Below are positions 36,484 through 46,019 of a DNA stretch of 64,000 nt, in pieces. The DNA is taken from positions 667,896 to 731,895 of the forward strand of contig NZ_JH992943.1 in assembly GCF_000315485.1 (NCBI RefSeq). The letters are read 5' to 3'. Every line of letters starts with the position of its first letter. Position 1 is the first letter of the stretch. The stretch comes from Bacteroides oleiciplenus YIT 12058 (lineage in GTDB: Bacteria > Bacteroidota > Bacteroidia > Bacteroidales > Bacteroidaceae). The translations under genes were made by a program, and so were the position numbers. The notes under the pieces are model-generated. The model saw only the letters and a list, made by a program, of their open reading frames with translations. It had not been told where the DNA came from and made no database searches.

Positions 36484-36521
36484 ATATAGGTAGGGCTGTC
36501 TTAGTGCAATTCTACCTATAT
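36484..36521. terminator. Terminator after the amidase gene
   Basis: ATATAGGTAG (36484-36493) pairs with CTACCTATAT (36512-36521), 10 bp perfect, followed by TTATTTA. It also ends the oppositely directed CPS transcript side. Confidence 0.65.
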
Positions 36522-36570
36522 TTATTTACTAAGTTAAGCTATCATTTTCCAATCTTAATTAACATAGTAA

Positions 36571-37506
36571 TCAACGCTGCAAACACTCTGTAGCAATGAT
36601 ACGCGTGAATTTATTAGCTCCAACAATAGAAAGGTGGCAGGAATTAAAAAAATCCTCTTCCACAAAACGATCATCATTGATGTAATTATAGTATTCCAAC
36701 ATTGGATTCACTGATTTCATGGAATCTATGCAATCTTGCATTTCTTTTAATCCTTTGGGAGTTGTTAACTCCAGATATGTTTTATAACAAGGAGTGGAAA
36801 CCACTATTAGTGTCACATGAGTATCTTTGCAAACCTTAGCTATTCTTTTCATACACGATAAATTCTCAGCTAAGGCAAGGTCAGCATTCGAATTCTTATA
36901 ATCAACTTCAAAAGGTAATTTTTCTGTTTGCCAAGTCAAATTGCGCTTTGCTATATCCAAACCTTCAAAACCTAATGTATCGCAAATTCCACTTGCAAAA
37001 AAGTTTTTCGAAGAAGAGAACATCCTTCGCCCATAATTCAATTTTGAATGAAGCAGTTCCGACCAATAAATGCCCGAAATGTCGTAAGGGATATTCATAT
37101 ACTTCTCATACATACATTTATAAGAAGATGCATAGTCTACATCTTTACGATGAATGCATGGATAACGATAGCTTGAATATTGAAAATTATATCCTAAAGG
37201 CCATATTACGTATTGAAGATTCTTCAGTTGAGGAATGTAACGTTCTGCCAAAACCGCATCATAGTAAGTAGTCCTGCCTTGATTTGACATATTGAAGGCT
37301 CCAATATCTAAAAGTTTAGGATTTATGCCGTTTGCGACATGAGAATGGCCTAAAATAAGTAATTGTATATCTTCGCTATGTTGTTCTACATATTGTTTTT
37401 TGTAGGAGTATTCATTCAGAACAGTCAATAAATACAGTTCTATCCCCGCACAGACTAACAAGAGGAGTAACGTAAACAGCGCCCCTCGCTTCATAAATTG
37501 CTTCAT
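36571..37506 (-). CDS. SGNH-like/DltD-like acyl-transfer partner protein
   Basis: 311 residues. One N-terminal membrane anchor (ALFTLLLLLVCAGIELYLL) precedes an extracytoplasmic domain. LLILGHSHVANGINP provides the block-I-like GHSH in which Ser55 may be the nucleophile. The C-terminal FFNSCHLSIVGANKF contains the Dxx..H-type histidine. Genes of this type sit next to MBOAT acyltransferases (AlgI/DltB) and finish the transfer of acetyl groups to exported sugars. Starts 7 nt after the MBOAT gene. Last gene of the upstream CPS block. Confidence 0.8.
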   Translation of the reverse strand: MKQFMKRGALFTLLLLLVCAGIELYLLTVLNEYSYKKQYVEQHSEDIQLLILGHSHVANGINPKLLDIGAFNMSNQGRTTYYDAVLAERYIPQLKNLQYVIWPLGYNFQYSSYRYPCIHRKDVDYASSYKCMYEKYMNIPYDISGIYWSELLHSKLNYGRRMFSSSKNFFASGICDTLGFEGLDIAKRNLTWQTEKLPFEVDYKNSNADLALAENLSCMKRIAKVCKDTHVTLIVVSTPCYKTYLELTTPKGLKEMQDCIDSMKSVNPMLEYYNYINDDRFVEEDFFNSCHLSIVGANKFTRIIATECLQR

Positions 37507-37513
37507 TATTTAG

Positions 37514-38956
37514 TTAGAATTGAAAATAAATAAAATCAGTTTGGCCACCTGCAAAAAGGAGAATAAATAGTATAATCGTAAAATAGATTATCCATCTCAC
37601 TGGAGTATAAAGTAATATTCCCTTCCCAGTAATCTGCAATGCGTGTTGCTTGTCACGTTGAAACCACTCTACGATGACAAGAAGTACTATATAAAGCAAG
37701 GCTGACTTTCCCCATCGTATGGAAATATCCAGTAGTGATGATGAACACATTCTACCAAGATAATCCCATGCCTGACCTATATTCTCTGCCCGAAAAATAA
37801 TCCAACCAATCAATGCAAGCAAGAAAGTGAAAAGCATCTGACCAAACTCTTTCACAGAAGGCAAGAATCGTCCGGCAGCTACACTGTTTGTATATTTCCG
37901 GTTCTTTCCCCAAAGCATAAGTGGGAAGAAAAGCAGTGCATGATAAGCTCCCCAAGTAATAAACGTCCAGTTTGCACCATGCCAAAACCCACTGACAAGG
38001 AAAATAATTAGTGTATTTCTCATTACTTTCCAACGTACACAACGACTACCACCAAGAGGTATGTAAATGTAATCACGAAACCAGGTAGTCAGTGAGATAT
38101 GCCAACGACGCCAAAACTCTGCAATGTCACGTGAGAAATAAGGAAAATTGAAATTACGCATCAGATTGATGCCAAACAGACGCGCCGTGCCAATAGCAAT
38201 ATCCGAATAACCGGAGAAGTCACCATAAATCTGAAATGTAAAAAATAATCCACCCAACAGTAGTGTGAATCCGGATTTATTGGAATAGTCTCCCCAAATC
38301 ACATTGGCAGCTTCGGCACAATTGTCCGCCACTACTATTTTCTTGAAGAATCCCCAAAGCATTTGCCGACAGCCATCTACGGCTTGTGCATAGTCGAATG
38401 TGCGCGACTTGTAGAACTGTGGCAACAGGTTTGTGGCACGTTCAATCGGTCCAGCCACCAACTGCGGAAAGAAGCTGATATAAGCAAAAAAGGAAATAAT
38501 ATCCTTACAAACCGGTAGTTTCTTTTGATAAACATCAATGCTGTAGCTCAATGCCTGAAATGTATAGAAACTGATACCCACGGGTAAAAGGATATCTAAC
38601 GTCACCCAATCCACTTGCCAACCTATATTGCGGAACAGAACAGCAAAATTTTCCGCAAAAAAGTTGTAGTATTTGAATACACCAAGAATAGAAAGATTTA
38701 GTATGATGTTGGTACCACTGACAGCTTTCTGAATCTTTCGTCGTCCTTCATACTGAACAATGAGCCGCCCACTGATATAACTAAAAAACGTGGTAAGGGC
38801 GATAAGTATCAAAAAACGCCAATCCCACCAACCATAGAACACGTAACTGGCAATTACCAGAAAAAGGTTCTGCCACTTCAATCGTTTAAATACAAACCAA
38901 TAGAACAAGAAGACTATCGGTAAAAAGAACAAAAACTCAAAAGAATTAAATAACAT
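37514..38956 (-). CDS. MBOAT-family O-acyltransferase (AlgI/DltB-like)
   Basis: 480 residues and about 11 membrane segments. The family's two histidines are present: FWRRWHISLTTW (His286) and SGFWHGANWTFI (His326). LVAGPIERA and YGDFSGYSDIAIG are also diagnostic. It moves acyl groups across the inner membrane for O-acetylation of the CPS repeat, working with the SGNH-like protein encoded directly after it. Confidence 0.93.
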   Translation of the reverse strand: MLFNSFEFLFFLPIVFLFYWFVFKRLKWQNLFLVIASYVFYGWWDWRFLILIALTTFFSYISGRLIVQYEGRRKIQKAVSGTNIILNLSILGVFKYYNFFAENFAVLFRNIGWQVDWVTLDILLPVGISFYTFQALSYSIDVYQKKLPVCKDIISFFAYISFFPQLVAGPIERATNLLPQFYKSRTFDYAQAVDGCRQMLWGFFKKIVVADNCAEAANVIWGDYSNKSGFTLLLGGLFFTFQIYGDFSGYSDIAIGTARLFGINLMRNFNFPYFSRDIAEFWRRWHISLTTWFRDYIYIPLGGSRCVRWKVMRNTLIIFLVSGFWHGANWTFITWGAYHALLFFPLMLWGKNRKYTNSVAAGRFLPSVKEFGQMLFTFLLALIGWIIFRAENIGQAWDYLGRMCSSSLLDISIRWGKSALLYIVLLVIVEWFQRDKQHALQITGKGILLYTPVRWIIYFTIILFILLFAGGQTDFIYFQF

Positions 38957-39085
38957 CTTTCTTTAGATTGAACTATTATTTATAATCATGCATAAATCAC
39001 TTATAAGTAGCAAAAGGCACATTTTACGAGCAAACATTAAGAATAACTACACCACGTAAAACCTCAAACCATGCTGCCCGTTCTT

Positions 39086-40828
39086 TCACTTTCCTAGCAT
39101 TTTCTTGATAACTTCTTTTCCTCTTTCGCCCACTATACTTTTCACCGTATTCTTCAACACTCCTGTGGCCGATACATTCAGGTTATTTATTATTCTTATA
39201 GCCTCACTCTCATTCTCATTATCAGTGAACACCTCAAACAACATCGGATGTTCCGTCACATCAGGGGTAAGGAAACGCTCAAGATTCTTCAAATACTCTT
39301 CCTTGCTATCAGCCGATAAATATTCATATCCCAAATCCTCGGCATAATGCTTTACCAAACAGTGAGACTTATTACCATAGTGCCCCCCTGCCGCTATAAA
39401 TTTGTCTGCTTCTTCTCCAAAAGCCGAGCCAGAATGTATGTAATTACGAAATTCTGTGCCTTTACCATTATTCACCAATAGTATACGAATATTTCGACCT
39501 ACATGCCGGTTACCAACCACATTCATGTCATAGAAGAAAGCAAGATCACCTGCTACACAGAAATACAACTTATCAGGATGCGCCAATGAAGCCCCTATGA
39601 ACGAAGATATATAACCGTCAATGCCGAATCCTCCTGTATTGGCATAGCCATACACCGTATCAGGAATATCAAAATAATTCCATGTACGCAATGTATTAAG
39701 AATGCCGAGAAAAAGTACACTGTTTTCTGGAATTCGACACGCTGTCTGCTGAGCAATCCAAACATTAGAAAAAGGAAGTGTATCAGGAACTTTTGCCCAT
39801 GTAGCCTTCAACTCATTCATGCAAGTATCCAGATATGTGTGATGTACAGTGGACGGATTATTGACATAATGTTCGAAAAATGTCTGTTCTTTCATTTCGA
39901 ACACACAGGTCAGTTTATGATAAGTATCCCGTAACTCTCCATCCGGATTGACACGCCAAACAACCTTGGGACGCATAGCGATATATCCTCCGGAGATTTC
40001 ACCTATATGTACCAACAAATCAATATCAATCAAACTGCAATAAGCTTTTTCCTGAGAAGAAAGAATAGAAATAGGTACACGATATTTGCCCTTATATCCA
40101 CTTGTATGATCACAGAACACCACCGCATCGTATGTTCCGCAAAATGCATCAAGTGCAACAGTTTCAGCCTCTGTAAATTTTTGGTGAGAACCAATGAAAA
40201 CGGCAATCCGACCTTCGAACAATTCAGGGTATTCATCACTTGCACAGATGCGCTTAATCATGTGTGCCTTTGGTAATTCTCTCACCGAATAATCACAGCT
40301 ATAAGTTGTTTCTAAATTTAAATGAACAGGTCCTCCTCCACGGTGATGAAGTTCCAGTAAAGCACGATTTATTTTCACCGTATTACTCCATTCATCCCTA
40401 TCGTTACAAGTAGCAGGAATATATTCACTTAGTAATGCTACATCATTTTGCATTTGACGGCGATCAATAACTTGGGCGATGTGATGACCTATCCGGGTGA
40501 TATCTTGCGTACTGGTCACAGCTAACACAGGCAATTTGCGGTAATAAGCCTCTGTGAGTCCCGGCAAATAGTTACGAGAAGCTGTTGCACCCGTACAACT
40601 TAACACAACTGGTTCGCCCGATTCTGCTGCCAAGCCGCAGGCAATATATGCAGCACTACGTTCATCTACGGATGAATAAAGTTCAAAATAACTATCCTGC
40701 TGAAGACTTGCAACAAACGTTATGTTTGTTGCTCCTGGAGAAAGCACGCATTTTTTTATACCGTGCTGTTTCAGCAAAGAAATAAGTATTTGTATGCTGC
40801 GTTCATTGCTATAATATTTTCCGTCCAT
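39086..40828 (-). CDS. ThDP-dependent enzyme of the CPS locus
   Basis: 580 residues with the three-domain layout of acetolactate-synthase/MenD-type proteins. The activating glutamate is in SSVDERSAAYIACGLA. The ThDP/metal motif is CVAGDLAFFYD followed by LLVNNGKGTEF. MenD-like features (VLSPGATNITF, GGGPVHLNLE) are visible. It does not sit in a menaquinone context, so it likely makes a capsule-specific precursor by decarboxylation/ligation of a 2-keto acid, perhaps together with the SDR that precedes it on the transcript. The actual reaction is unknown. Confidence 0.85.
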   Translation of the reverse strand: MDGKYYSNERSIQILISLLKQHGIKKCVLSPGATNITFVASLQQDSYFELYSSVDERSAAYIACGLAAESGEPVVLSCTGATASRNYLPGLTEAYYRKLPVLAVTSTQDITRIGHHIAQVIDRRQMQNDVALLSEYIPATCNDRDEWSNTVKINRALLELHHRGGGPVHLNLETTYSCDYSVRELPKAHMIKRICASDEYPELFEGRIAVFIGSHQKFTEAETVALDAFCGTYDAVVFCDHTSGYKGKYRVPISILSSQEKAYCSLIDIDLLVHIGEISGGYIAMRPKVVWRVNPDGELRDTYHKLTCVFEMKEQTFFEHYVNNPSTVHHTYLDTCMNELKATWAKVPDTLPFSNVWIAQQTACRIPENSVLFLGILNTLRTWNYFDIPDTVYGYANTGGFGIDGYISSFIGASLAHPDKLYFCVAGDLAFFYDMNVVGNRHVGRNIRILLVNNGKGTEFRNYIHSGSAFGEEADKFIAAGGHYGNKSHCLVKHYAEDLGYEYLSADSKEEYLKNLERFLTPDVTEHPMLFEVFTDNENESEAIRIINNLNVSATGVLKNTVKSIVGERGKEVIKKMLGK

Positions 40829-40843
40829 ATACTACATTGGATT

Positions 40844-41701
40844 TTAAAATGAATAATCTACGTCATCGAACGTCACGACTCCTGCTCCACCAGTCATATA
40901 AACGATGTCACCAACAATAGTACGTCCCATATCGCTCACCAACACGACTGCCATATTGGCTATTTCGCACGGCATAGCAAAACGTCCGGAAGAAATTCGG
41001 GAACGAGCGATATTATCCGTATCATCGCCCAGCAGCATCGACGTAGCAGTCGGCCCCGGAGCTATACCATTGACCACTATCCCGTATGGAGCAAGGGACT
41101 TCGCTAAACCAAGAGTCAATCCTCGTACTCCCCACTTGCTTAAGGCGTAAGCCGAAGTAGCTGGTCGCAAACTTGATGATGATGCTATGTTCAATATATT
41201 GCCACGTATGTTGTTGTCCTTCATGTAGCGTGCCACTTCTCGACTGAGGTAGAAAACACCTTTAAGATTGGTATCGAGTACAATGTCATAGCACTGTTCC
41301 TCTGAGTCGGCACCGAGTACTCCGGCATTATTCACGAGTATATCGATTTTACCCAATGCCTGCGTTATTCGTCGCAAATTCTCATGCAACTGTGTAACCT
41401 TGGAATTGTCCATCTCAAAGCCTAAGATTCGACACTCGTCCACACCACATACCTGCCGTAACTTCGTAACGGCTTCAGTGGCACTCATAGCACGACGGCT
41501 CGTTATGGCCACTGAAGCACCAGCCTTCAGGAAAGCTTCGGCAATGGCAAAACCAATGCCGCTTGTCCCCCCTGTCACCAATGCAAAGCGTCCTCTCAAC
41601 AATTCGTTCGGAGCTAATTCCGTAATATTAGCCACAGTCATTGGAGCAAATAAGTTCATCATTCGCCTAATGTTTCTCTTCAGAAAAGTCTTCACGGCCA
41701 T
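40844..41701 (-). CDS. Short-chain dehydrogenase/reductase
   Basis: 285 residues, classical SDR: ALVTGGTSGIGFAIAEAF (cofactor loop), DILVNNAGVLG, the catalytic Ser in NIASSSSLRP, YALSK (Tyr-x3-Lys) and GIAPGPTATSM. Reduces or oxidises a keto/hydroxyl group of a small substrate. It stands 15 nt upstream of the ThDP-enzyme gene and so may act on its product or supply its substrate. Confidence 0.92.
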   Translation of the reverse strand: MAVKTFLKRNIRRMMNLFAPMTVANITELAPNELLRGRFALVTGGTSGIGFAIAEAFLKAGASVAITSRRAMSATEAVTKLRQVCGVDECRILGFEMDNSKVTQLHENLRRITQALGKIDILVNNAGVLGADSEEQCYDIVLDTNLKGVFYLSREVARYMKDNNIRGNILNIASSSSLRPATSAYALSKWGVRGLTLGLAKSLAPYGIVVNGIAPGPTATSMLLGDDTDNIARSRISSGRFAMPCEIANMAVVLVSDMGRTIVGDIVYMTGGAGVVTFDDVDYSF

Positions 41702-41769
41702 ATTTATTGTCTATGGATATAGAATATTTATTGTACAACTGTAACCCCACATAAACTCATTGAACAGTT

Positions 41770-43116
41770 TCACATGTGCCCTTTCCCTGTAACTTTCAGG
41801 AGTACAACCTTCACATAATGCGGATATCTGTGAAGTTTGAGAATTCTCGGCACATTGCTAACGAACCGAGCCCTCTTGGAATATCTCTTATACCCTACCT
41901 TCTTGAGCCAGTGCAGTAACTTATCACAGCATGGATAAATTGTAGAATCATCGATTGAATCCACAATGTCCCAAAGCCAACACAAGTTCCGATCATGATA
42001 GCAATAGGAACGTACAAGGCGCGAAAAGTTCTTTTCATTGAAGTTTGCAAACCCCCAATCCACAGGGTTTTCGCCCGCACACAGTATATTAAGCTGCGTC
42101 CTCACGCACTTGGTACATACACAGCACTGCTCAGTGCTGTCAGCGAAGCAAGTCCATAGCCTTGTCTTTTTACCACGTGCAATGCACCACTCCAAGATAT
42201 TCTTCACCTTTCGGGAACGACGCGTATAAAGCCCATCCTGCTCCCCGAAAAAGACGCCAGCGAACCTAATGGAATCCGACAATTCCGGATTCGCGCCATC
42301 CAAATTACTAGCGAGATTATCCTCCAACTGCTCAAATGCAGAACCCAATATCAGGTTACTTATGCCCATGGCATAAGCGAAAGGTGCAGCAGAAAGAATA
42401 TTATTCAAGTATTTTATGCCAAACCATCCATCAAAAAGAAATGCCTCGCTGTTGAGATTAAAGGAATTCTTCAAGTCGTACTGTATCCTCGCATCATCGA
42501 AAATATTCACAAGGAAATTGTTTGTGATCAAAAGCCAATCACTTTCTGAAATGGCGGAAAACTCACGTATAAGCTGTGACTTGGCATTAAGAAAATCCCA
42601 CCCTGAATTTTCTTTTTTAGTCTTTTCCACGCTCTCTATACTTGGCACACTCACAAGAACACTTCTCTTTCCAAGATTGTCTATCCCCGCATGTAGTGCA
42701 TCAACACCTCCCGAAAAAAAGACAATATTGTCGAAACGGCTTTCGGGCATTTTATTCTCTACGACGGTTTTAGCCGTCACTTTGCCACGCCATTCTTCTT
42801 TGAAAGGACCATAAATTTTAGAATAAGCGGCATAAATTGTGGAAAGGTCATCGTAAAGCGTCTTGTCTATTGAAGGCACGACAAGTTTCACACCATAAAA
42901 CCATGTCACAGGTATCAGGTAAAGTGTAACGGGTATTGCCAGTATTGATTCAGGAAGACCTTCCGGAGAGAAGCCGAAGCTTTCCGCATTATAATATTTC
43001 ACCCACGCCTCAACCTTCTCATTTTTTAAGAGGTGTAATCCCGTATGGTCATGTATTTCGTACTTGATAATGTCATCCACTGCGACAATTTTCGTAATTT
43101 CAATTGTTTTAGTCAT
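41770..43116 (-). CDS. PP-loop ATPase-like protein with Cys cluster
   Basis: 448 residues, cytoplasmic, no named family recognised. NIVFFSGGVDALHAG has the SGGxD core of PP-loop ATP pyrophosphatases (Ser135-Asp139), with Ala in place of the usual next Ser. Later TEQCCVCTKCVRTQLNILC gives Cys331, Cys332, Cys334 and Cys337, a metal-binding-like knuckle as in QueC-type or sulfur-transfer enzymes. PP-loop enzymes activate a carboxyl, carbonyl or nucleotide by adenylation. In CPS loci such proteins can add amidine or sulfur groups, but the reaction here is not known. Confidence 0.72.
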   Translation of the reverse strand: MTKTIEITKIVAVDDIIKYEIHDHTGLHLLKNEKVEAWVKYYNAESFGFSPEGLPESILAIPVTLYLIPVTWFYGVKLVVPSIDKTLYDDLSTIYAAYSKIYGPFKEEWRGKVTAKTVVENKMPESRFDNIVFFSGGVDALHAGIDNLGKRSVLVSVPSIESVEKTKKENSGWDFLNAKSQLIREFSAISESDWLLITNNFLVNIFDDARIQYDLKNSFNLNSEAFLFDGWFGIKYLNNILSAAPFAYAMGISNLILGSAFEQLEDNLASNLDGANPELSDSIRFAGVFFGEQDGLYTRRSRKVKNILEWCIARGKKTRLWTCFADSTEQCCVCTKCVRTQLNILCAGENPVDWGFANFNEKNFSRLVRSYCYHDRNLCWLWDIVDSIDDSTIYPCCDKLLHWLKKVGYKRYSKRARFVSNVPRILKLHRYPHYVKVVLLKVTGKGHM

Positions 43117-43163
43117 AATCTGTTTCTCCTAATATATTTTATTTTTTATCGTAAATGACGATA

Positions 43164-44699
43164 TCAAATCTTACTACAAACTTTTTCCTTCAGGAGTTTT
43201 TTCACATAAAGCCGCTCCCTCTTCGCCATACCGATCACGAATACAGCCACGCAAGTAAAAGTCGCTATCGCCAGAGTTCTCACGACAAAAATACCCAAAG
43301 ACGGAGTATCCTTTCCGGGCAAGACATAAACGAAAAGTGCAGAAACAAGGAATACTAACAATGACGGCAATAAGCACTCCCTAAAAAAGCGGGCGATGGG
43401 AAAAGAATATTTCGAACGCGAGTGCAAAAGCAGTGCCACAAGCACGAAAAACTTAAATATGATATTGAGCACGAAAACCGATTCGACAGCCATACCAATC
43501 TTCAAGCAGATATACGAAGAGATGAAATTCCCCAAATAGATAAAGGTCAGTGCTATCTCGAAAGATTTAATTTTCCCCTGTGCCAAAACGCCTGTAGTAA
43601 GTGGACTTACGAAACATTCAATAAGCGAATACAAAAGAATAAGCACGATGAAGCTTGTCGTGTGAGCAGGGACATCAACGAGCCATAACCTCAGTACATA
43701 ATTAATGCCGGCACAAAGTGGAAGAAGGATTATCAACAAGATGCAAAAACCGTACTTCTCACTCCGGATTATAAGGGAGTGCATAGAATTCAAATCTCCG
43801 GCTGCACAGTTCTTAGTGATTTGTGGGTTAGATGCAATCATGAAATTGGAAACGAAACTATACACGGCGGCATTCACTTGCATCGCAATTCCCTGCGCAG
43901 CATTCACAGCCGGTCCGCCGAACAGGTTTAAAAGTACGCTACTTCCTTGCTCTTTCAAAACAACAACACCATTGCCTAAAAATGCCCAACCGGAAAATGC
44001 AAACATCTTGGAAAGCAGTTTCTTGTCGAATCCTCGCACAAAACGGCACTCTTCAAAATTGCGTTTGCAATAAATAGTATAAACACTACGAACAATCAAA
44101 GAAACCACTACCATACAAAAAGCATAAAGCATTAATTTGTCTGATGATGTAATCATGAGCAAATAAGCCACTAACAACTTTAAAACGACCTCCAGAATAC
44201 TGATATAAGCAAATGCCTTCATCTGCTCACGGGCAATAATCAATGCATTGTAAGGGACACTGAGTAAATTGATAAAGAAACTCAACGTGGAGAATAATAG
44301 CACGTAGAGTGCAACGTCCAAGCGCTCGGAAGGTATCACCATCTTATTCTCAACAAACCATACTCCAAACGTGGCTATCAACAAAGAAATAATTAGCCCT
44401 ATAACAACCTGTATGACAAGCGAAGAGGAGAAAATCCGTTGCAAACGGAAAGTAGTGACATCCGGCTGCCCCATCTCATAAGTTATAAAACGGCTGATGG
44501 CTACAGATAAGGCACCGGATAAGATACTAAACATGGCCACGAATCCACCTACCACATTGTAAATACCATAATCCTCTTCGCCCAATGCAGCAAGTATTAC
44601 ACGAACCGTGTACAAACCTACCGCCATTACCAACAATTGCCGGATGTAAAGAAAAAAGGTATTCTTTGCTATGCGCTTGTTGTTATCGGATACAGACAT
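43164..44699 (-). CDS. wzx: Wzx-type polysaccharide flippase
   Basis: 511 residues with about 12-14 membrane helices. The N-terminus KNTFFLYIRQLLVMAVGLYTVR and GEEDYGIYNVVGGFVAMFSIL belong to the MATE-like polysaccharide transporter (PST) family common in Bacteroides CPS loci. It flips the lipid-linked repeat to the periplasmic face. First large gene after upxZ, and the only flippase in the window, so it serves the genes on both sides of the inserted cassette. Confidence 0.92.
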   Translation of the reverse strand: MSVSDNNKRIAKNTFFLYIRQLLVMAVGLYTVRVILAALGEEDYGIYNVVGGFVAMFSILSGALSVAISRFITYEMGQPDVTTFRLQRIFSSSLVIQVVIGLIISLLIATFGVWFVENKMVIPSERLDVALYVLLFSTLSFFINLLSVPYNALIIAREQMKAFAYISILEVVLKLLVAYLLMITSSDKLMLYAFCMVVVSLIVRSVYTIYCKRNFEECRFVRGFDKKLLSKMFAFSGWAFLGNGVVVLKEQGSSVLLNLFGGPAVNAAQGIAMQVNAAVYSFVSNFMIASNPQITKNCAAGDLNSMHSLIIRSEKYGFCILLIILLPLCAGINYVLRLWLVDVPAHTTSFIVLILLYSLIECFVSPLTTGVLAQGKIKSFEIALTFIYLGNFISSYICLKIGMAVESVFVLNIIFKFFVLVALLLHSRSKYSFPIARFFRECLLPSLLVFLVSALFVYVLPGKDTPSLGIFVVRTLAIATFTCVAVFVIGMAKRERLYVKKLLKEKVCSKI

Positions 44700-44721
44700 T
44701 CAGCATTATTTTAATAATCAG

Positions 44722-44919
44722 CTAGCGCCCTATTTTAACGCCCTCCAAGATAGCCCCCTTGCTTGTATATGTTTTCGCCATTATTGCATACCTGTCCTTG
44801 TCTACTTCTGGATACCAAAAATCTTCAATATCCGTTTTAAAAATAATCGCATCATGAGCACATACAGCACCACATGCATTGCAACCGCAACACATCATTT
44901 TATCTGTAGCATCAATCAT
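44722..44919 (-). pseudogene. Truncated FrhB-like iron-sulfur protein fragment
   Basis: 65 residues. MCCGCNACGAVCAHDAI is a [4Fe-4S] ferredoxin motif and the next DIEDFWYPEVDKDR follows the usual N-terminus of F420-hydrogenase-beta-like CPS proteins. At the place where the second cluster should begin, the sequence changes to YAIMAKTYTSKGAI and ends after 19 residues. Intact relatives run to about 400 residues. Probably the remnant of the pyruvyl-transferase companion, or a stand-alone mini-ferredoxin. Confidence 0.65.
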
Positions 44920-44954
44920 ATTTTACGACAGACTTTTATTCCCAGAGAACATCT

Positions 44955-45434
44955 TTATAATAAATCAACTTCCTCAAAAGGATAAGGATTCTCCTCAATA
45001 TATTGCAATTCCTCAATTATCTCCACTTGCTCCAAATTCAATCGGGATGTTTCCCAAGTTGAAATTATGGCATGTGCTTCCTCAGCCAATTTTTCTTCAT
45101 ATACTTCACCATAACAATAAGTCAGCAGACGGACTTTCAGGAGCGAAGGCTTTAGTGTGGGAAGCACTGCAAAACTACGATCCAGAACCTTCTGAATATA
45201 TTCCTGTTTATGCCCATTATCATACATTGTGGCATTGAAGGCCACCAAAAGACCTAAACACAACTCAGCTTCAGCTTCAGGAGTAGAGCCATGCTTTCCA
45301 TACGAGTTCAGGGCTGATTCATAAACATCACGATTCAGACGGGTGAAATCATCGACATAAATCGGACGGTCATCCTGCCCCAGAGTGAGAAGACTGTGAG
45401 CCAGGGAAAATAAGGATGAAACTTGATCACTCAT
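44955..45434 (-). CDS. upxZ: UpxZ-family CPS transcription regulator
   Basis: 159 residues, helical and acidic. SSLFSLAHSLLTLGQDDRPIYVDDFTRLN and the C-terminal LEQVEIIEELQYIEENPYPFEE match UpxZ proteins. In Bacteroides, UpxZ encoded by an active CPS locus inhibits the UpxY antiterminators of other loci, so that one capsule dominates. Lies 36 nt downstream of upxY. Confidence 0.9.
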   Translation of the reverse strand: MSDQVSSLFSLAHSLLTLGQDDRPIYVDDFTRLNRDVYESALNSYGKHGSTPEAEAELCLGLLVAFNATMYDNGHKQEYIQKVLDRSFAVLPTLKPSLLKVRLLTYCYGEVYEEKLAEEAHAIISTWETSRLNLEQVEIIEELQYIEENPYPFEEVDLL

Positions 45435-45470
45435 ATATTTAATTATGATTTATGATTTATAACACTGAAA

Positions 45471-46019
45471 TTAGTCGGCTATAGGCTCTACCAGTGAAGA
45501 GTGAATAAACGTTGTGGCAACAGCCATAACCCCTTCAATATTCACAACTACACGACGGTCGCGACGAATACGAACGAACTCCCCCACAGCTCCTTCGAAA
45601 ACACCGCCTATAACGCGCACTTTCTGACCTTTTATCAGTTGAAGTTCGGCTGGTTCCACATAAACAATCGATTCCTCATAGGTACCAGCAACAAGAATGA
45701 AGCTGCGCATCTGACTGTCGGGAATGACAATGGGGAGACGCTGTTCGCGATCCATGATATAGCGCATGGGGATATTCATACCGGCTTTGTCCTTTAAGGC
45801 ATCGATACGCTTGCGAGTAGAGCGAATGAAAACAAGATTATGCACGGCAGGAACAAGCCTACGAATGCGACGACCCTTTTTCACAATATAATCGCGACGC
45901 ATGGGTATGAAATTCTCAATCTTTTCCTCGTCGAGAAAAGCTTTCAAAGCTAACTCACGGCTATAGGTGACACGCACTGCAAACCAGTGAAGATGCGGAG
46001 AATGTGAAGTGATGTTCAC
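45471..46019 (-). CDS. upxY: UpxY-family NusG-like antiterminator
   Basis: 182 residues. NusG N-terminal domain: HLHWFAVRVTYSRELALKAF, NFIPMRRDYIV, NLVFIRSTRKRIDAL. KOW domain: LIKGQKVRVIGGVFEGAVGEF. It is a locus-specific RfaH/NusG paralogue that prevents early termination in the untranslated leader of its own CPS operon. The start is GTG; the frame stays open upstream for about 13 codons without an ATG, so the start is not certain. First gene of the CPS operon, 195 nt from the invertible promoter segment. Confidence 0.92.
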   Translation of the reverse strand: MNITSHSPHLHWFAVRVTYSRELALKAFLDEEKIENFIPMRRDYIVKKGRRIRRLVPAVHNLVFIRSTRKRIDALKDKAGMNIPMRYIMDREQRLPIVIPDSQMRSFILVAGTYEESIVYVEPAELQLIKGQKVRVIGGVFEGAVGEFVRIRRDRRVVVNIEGVMAVATTFIHSSLVEPIAD

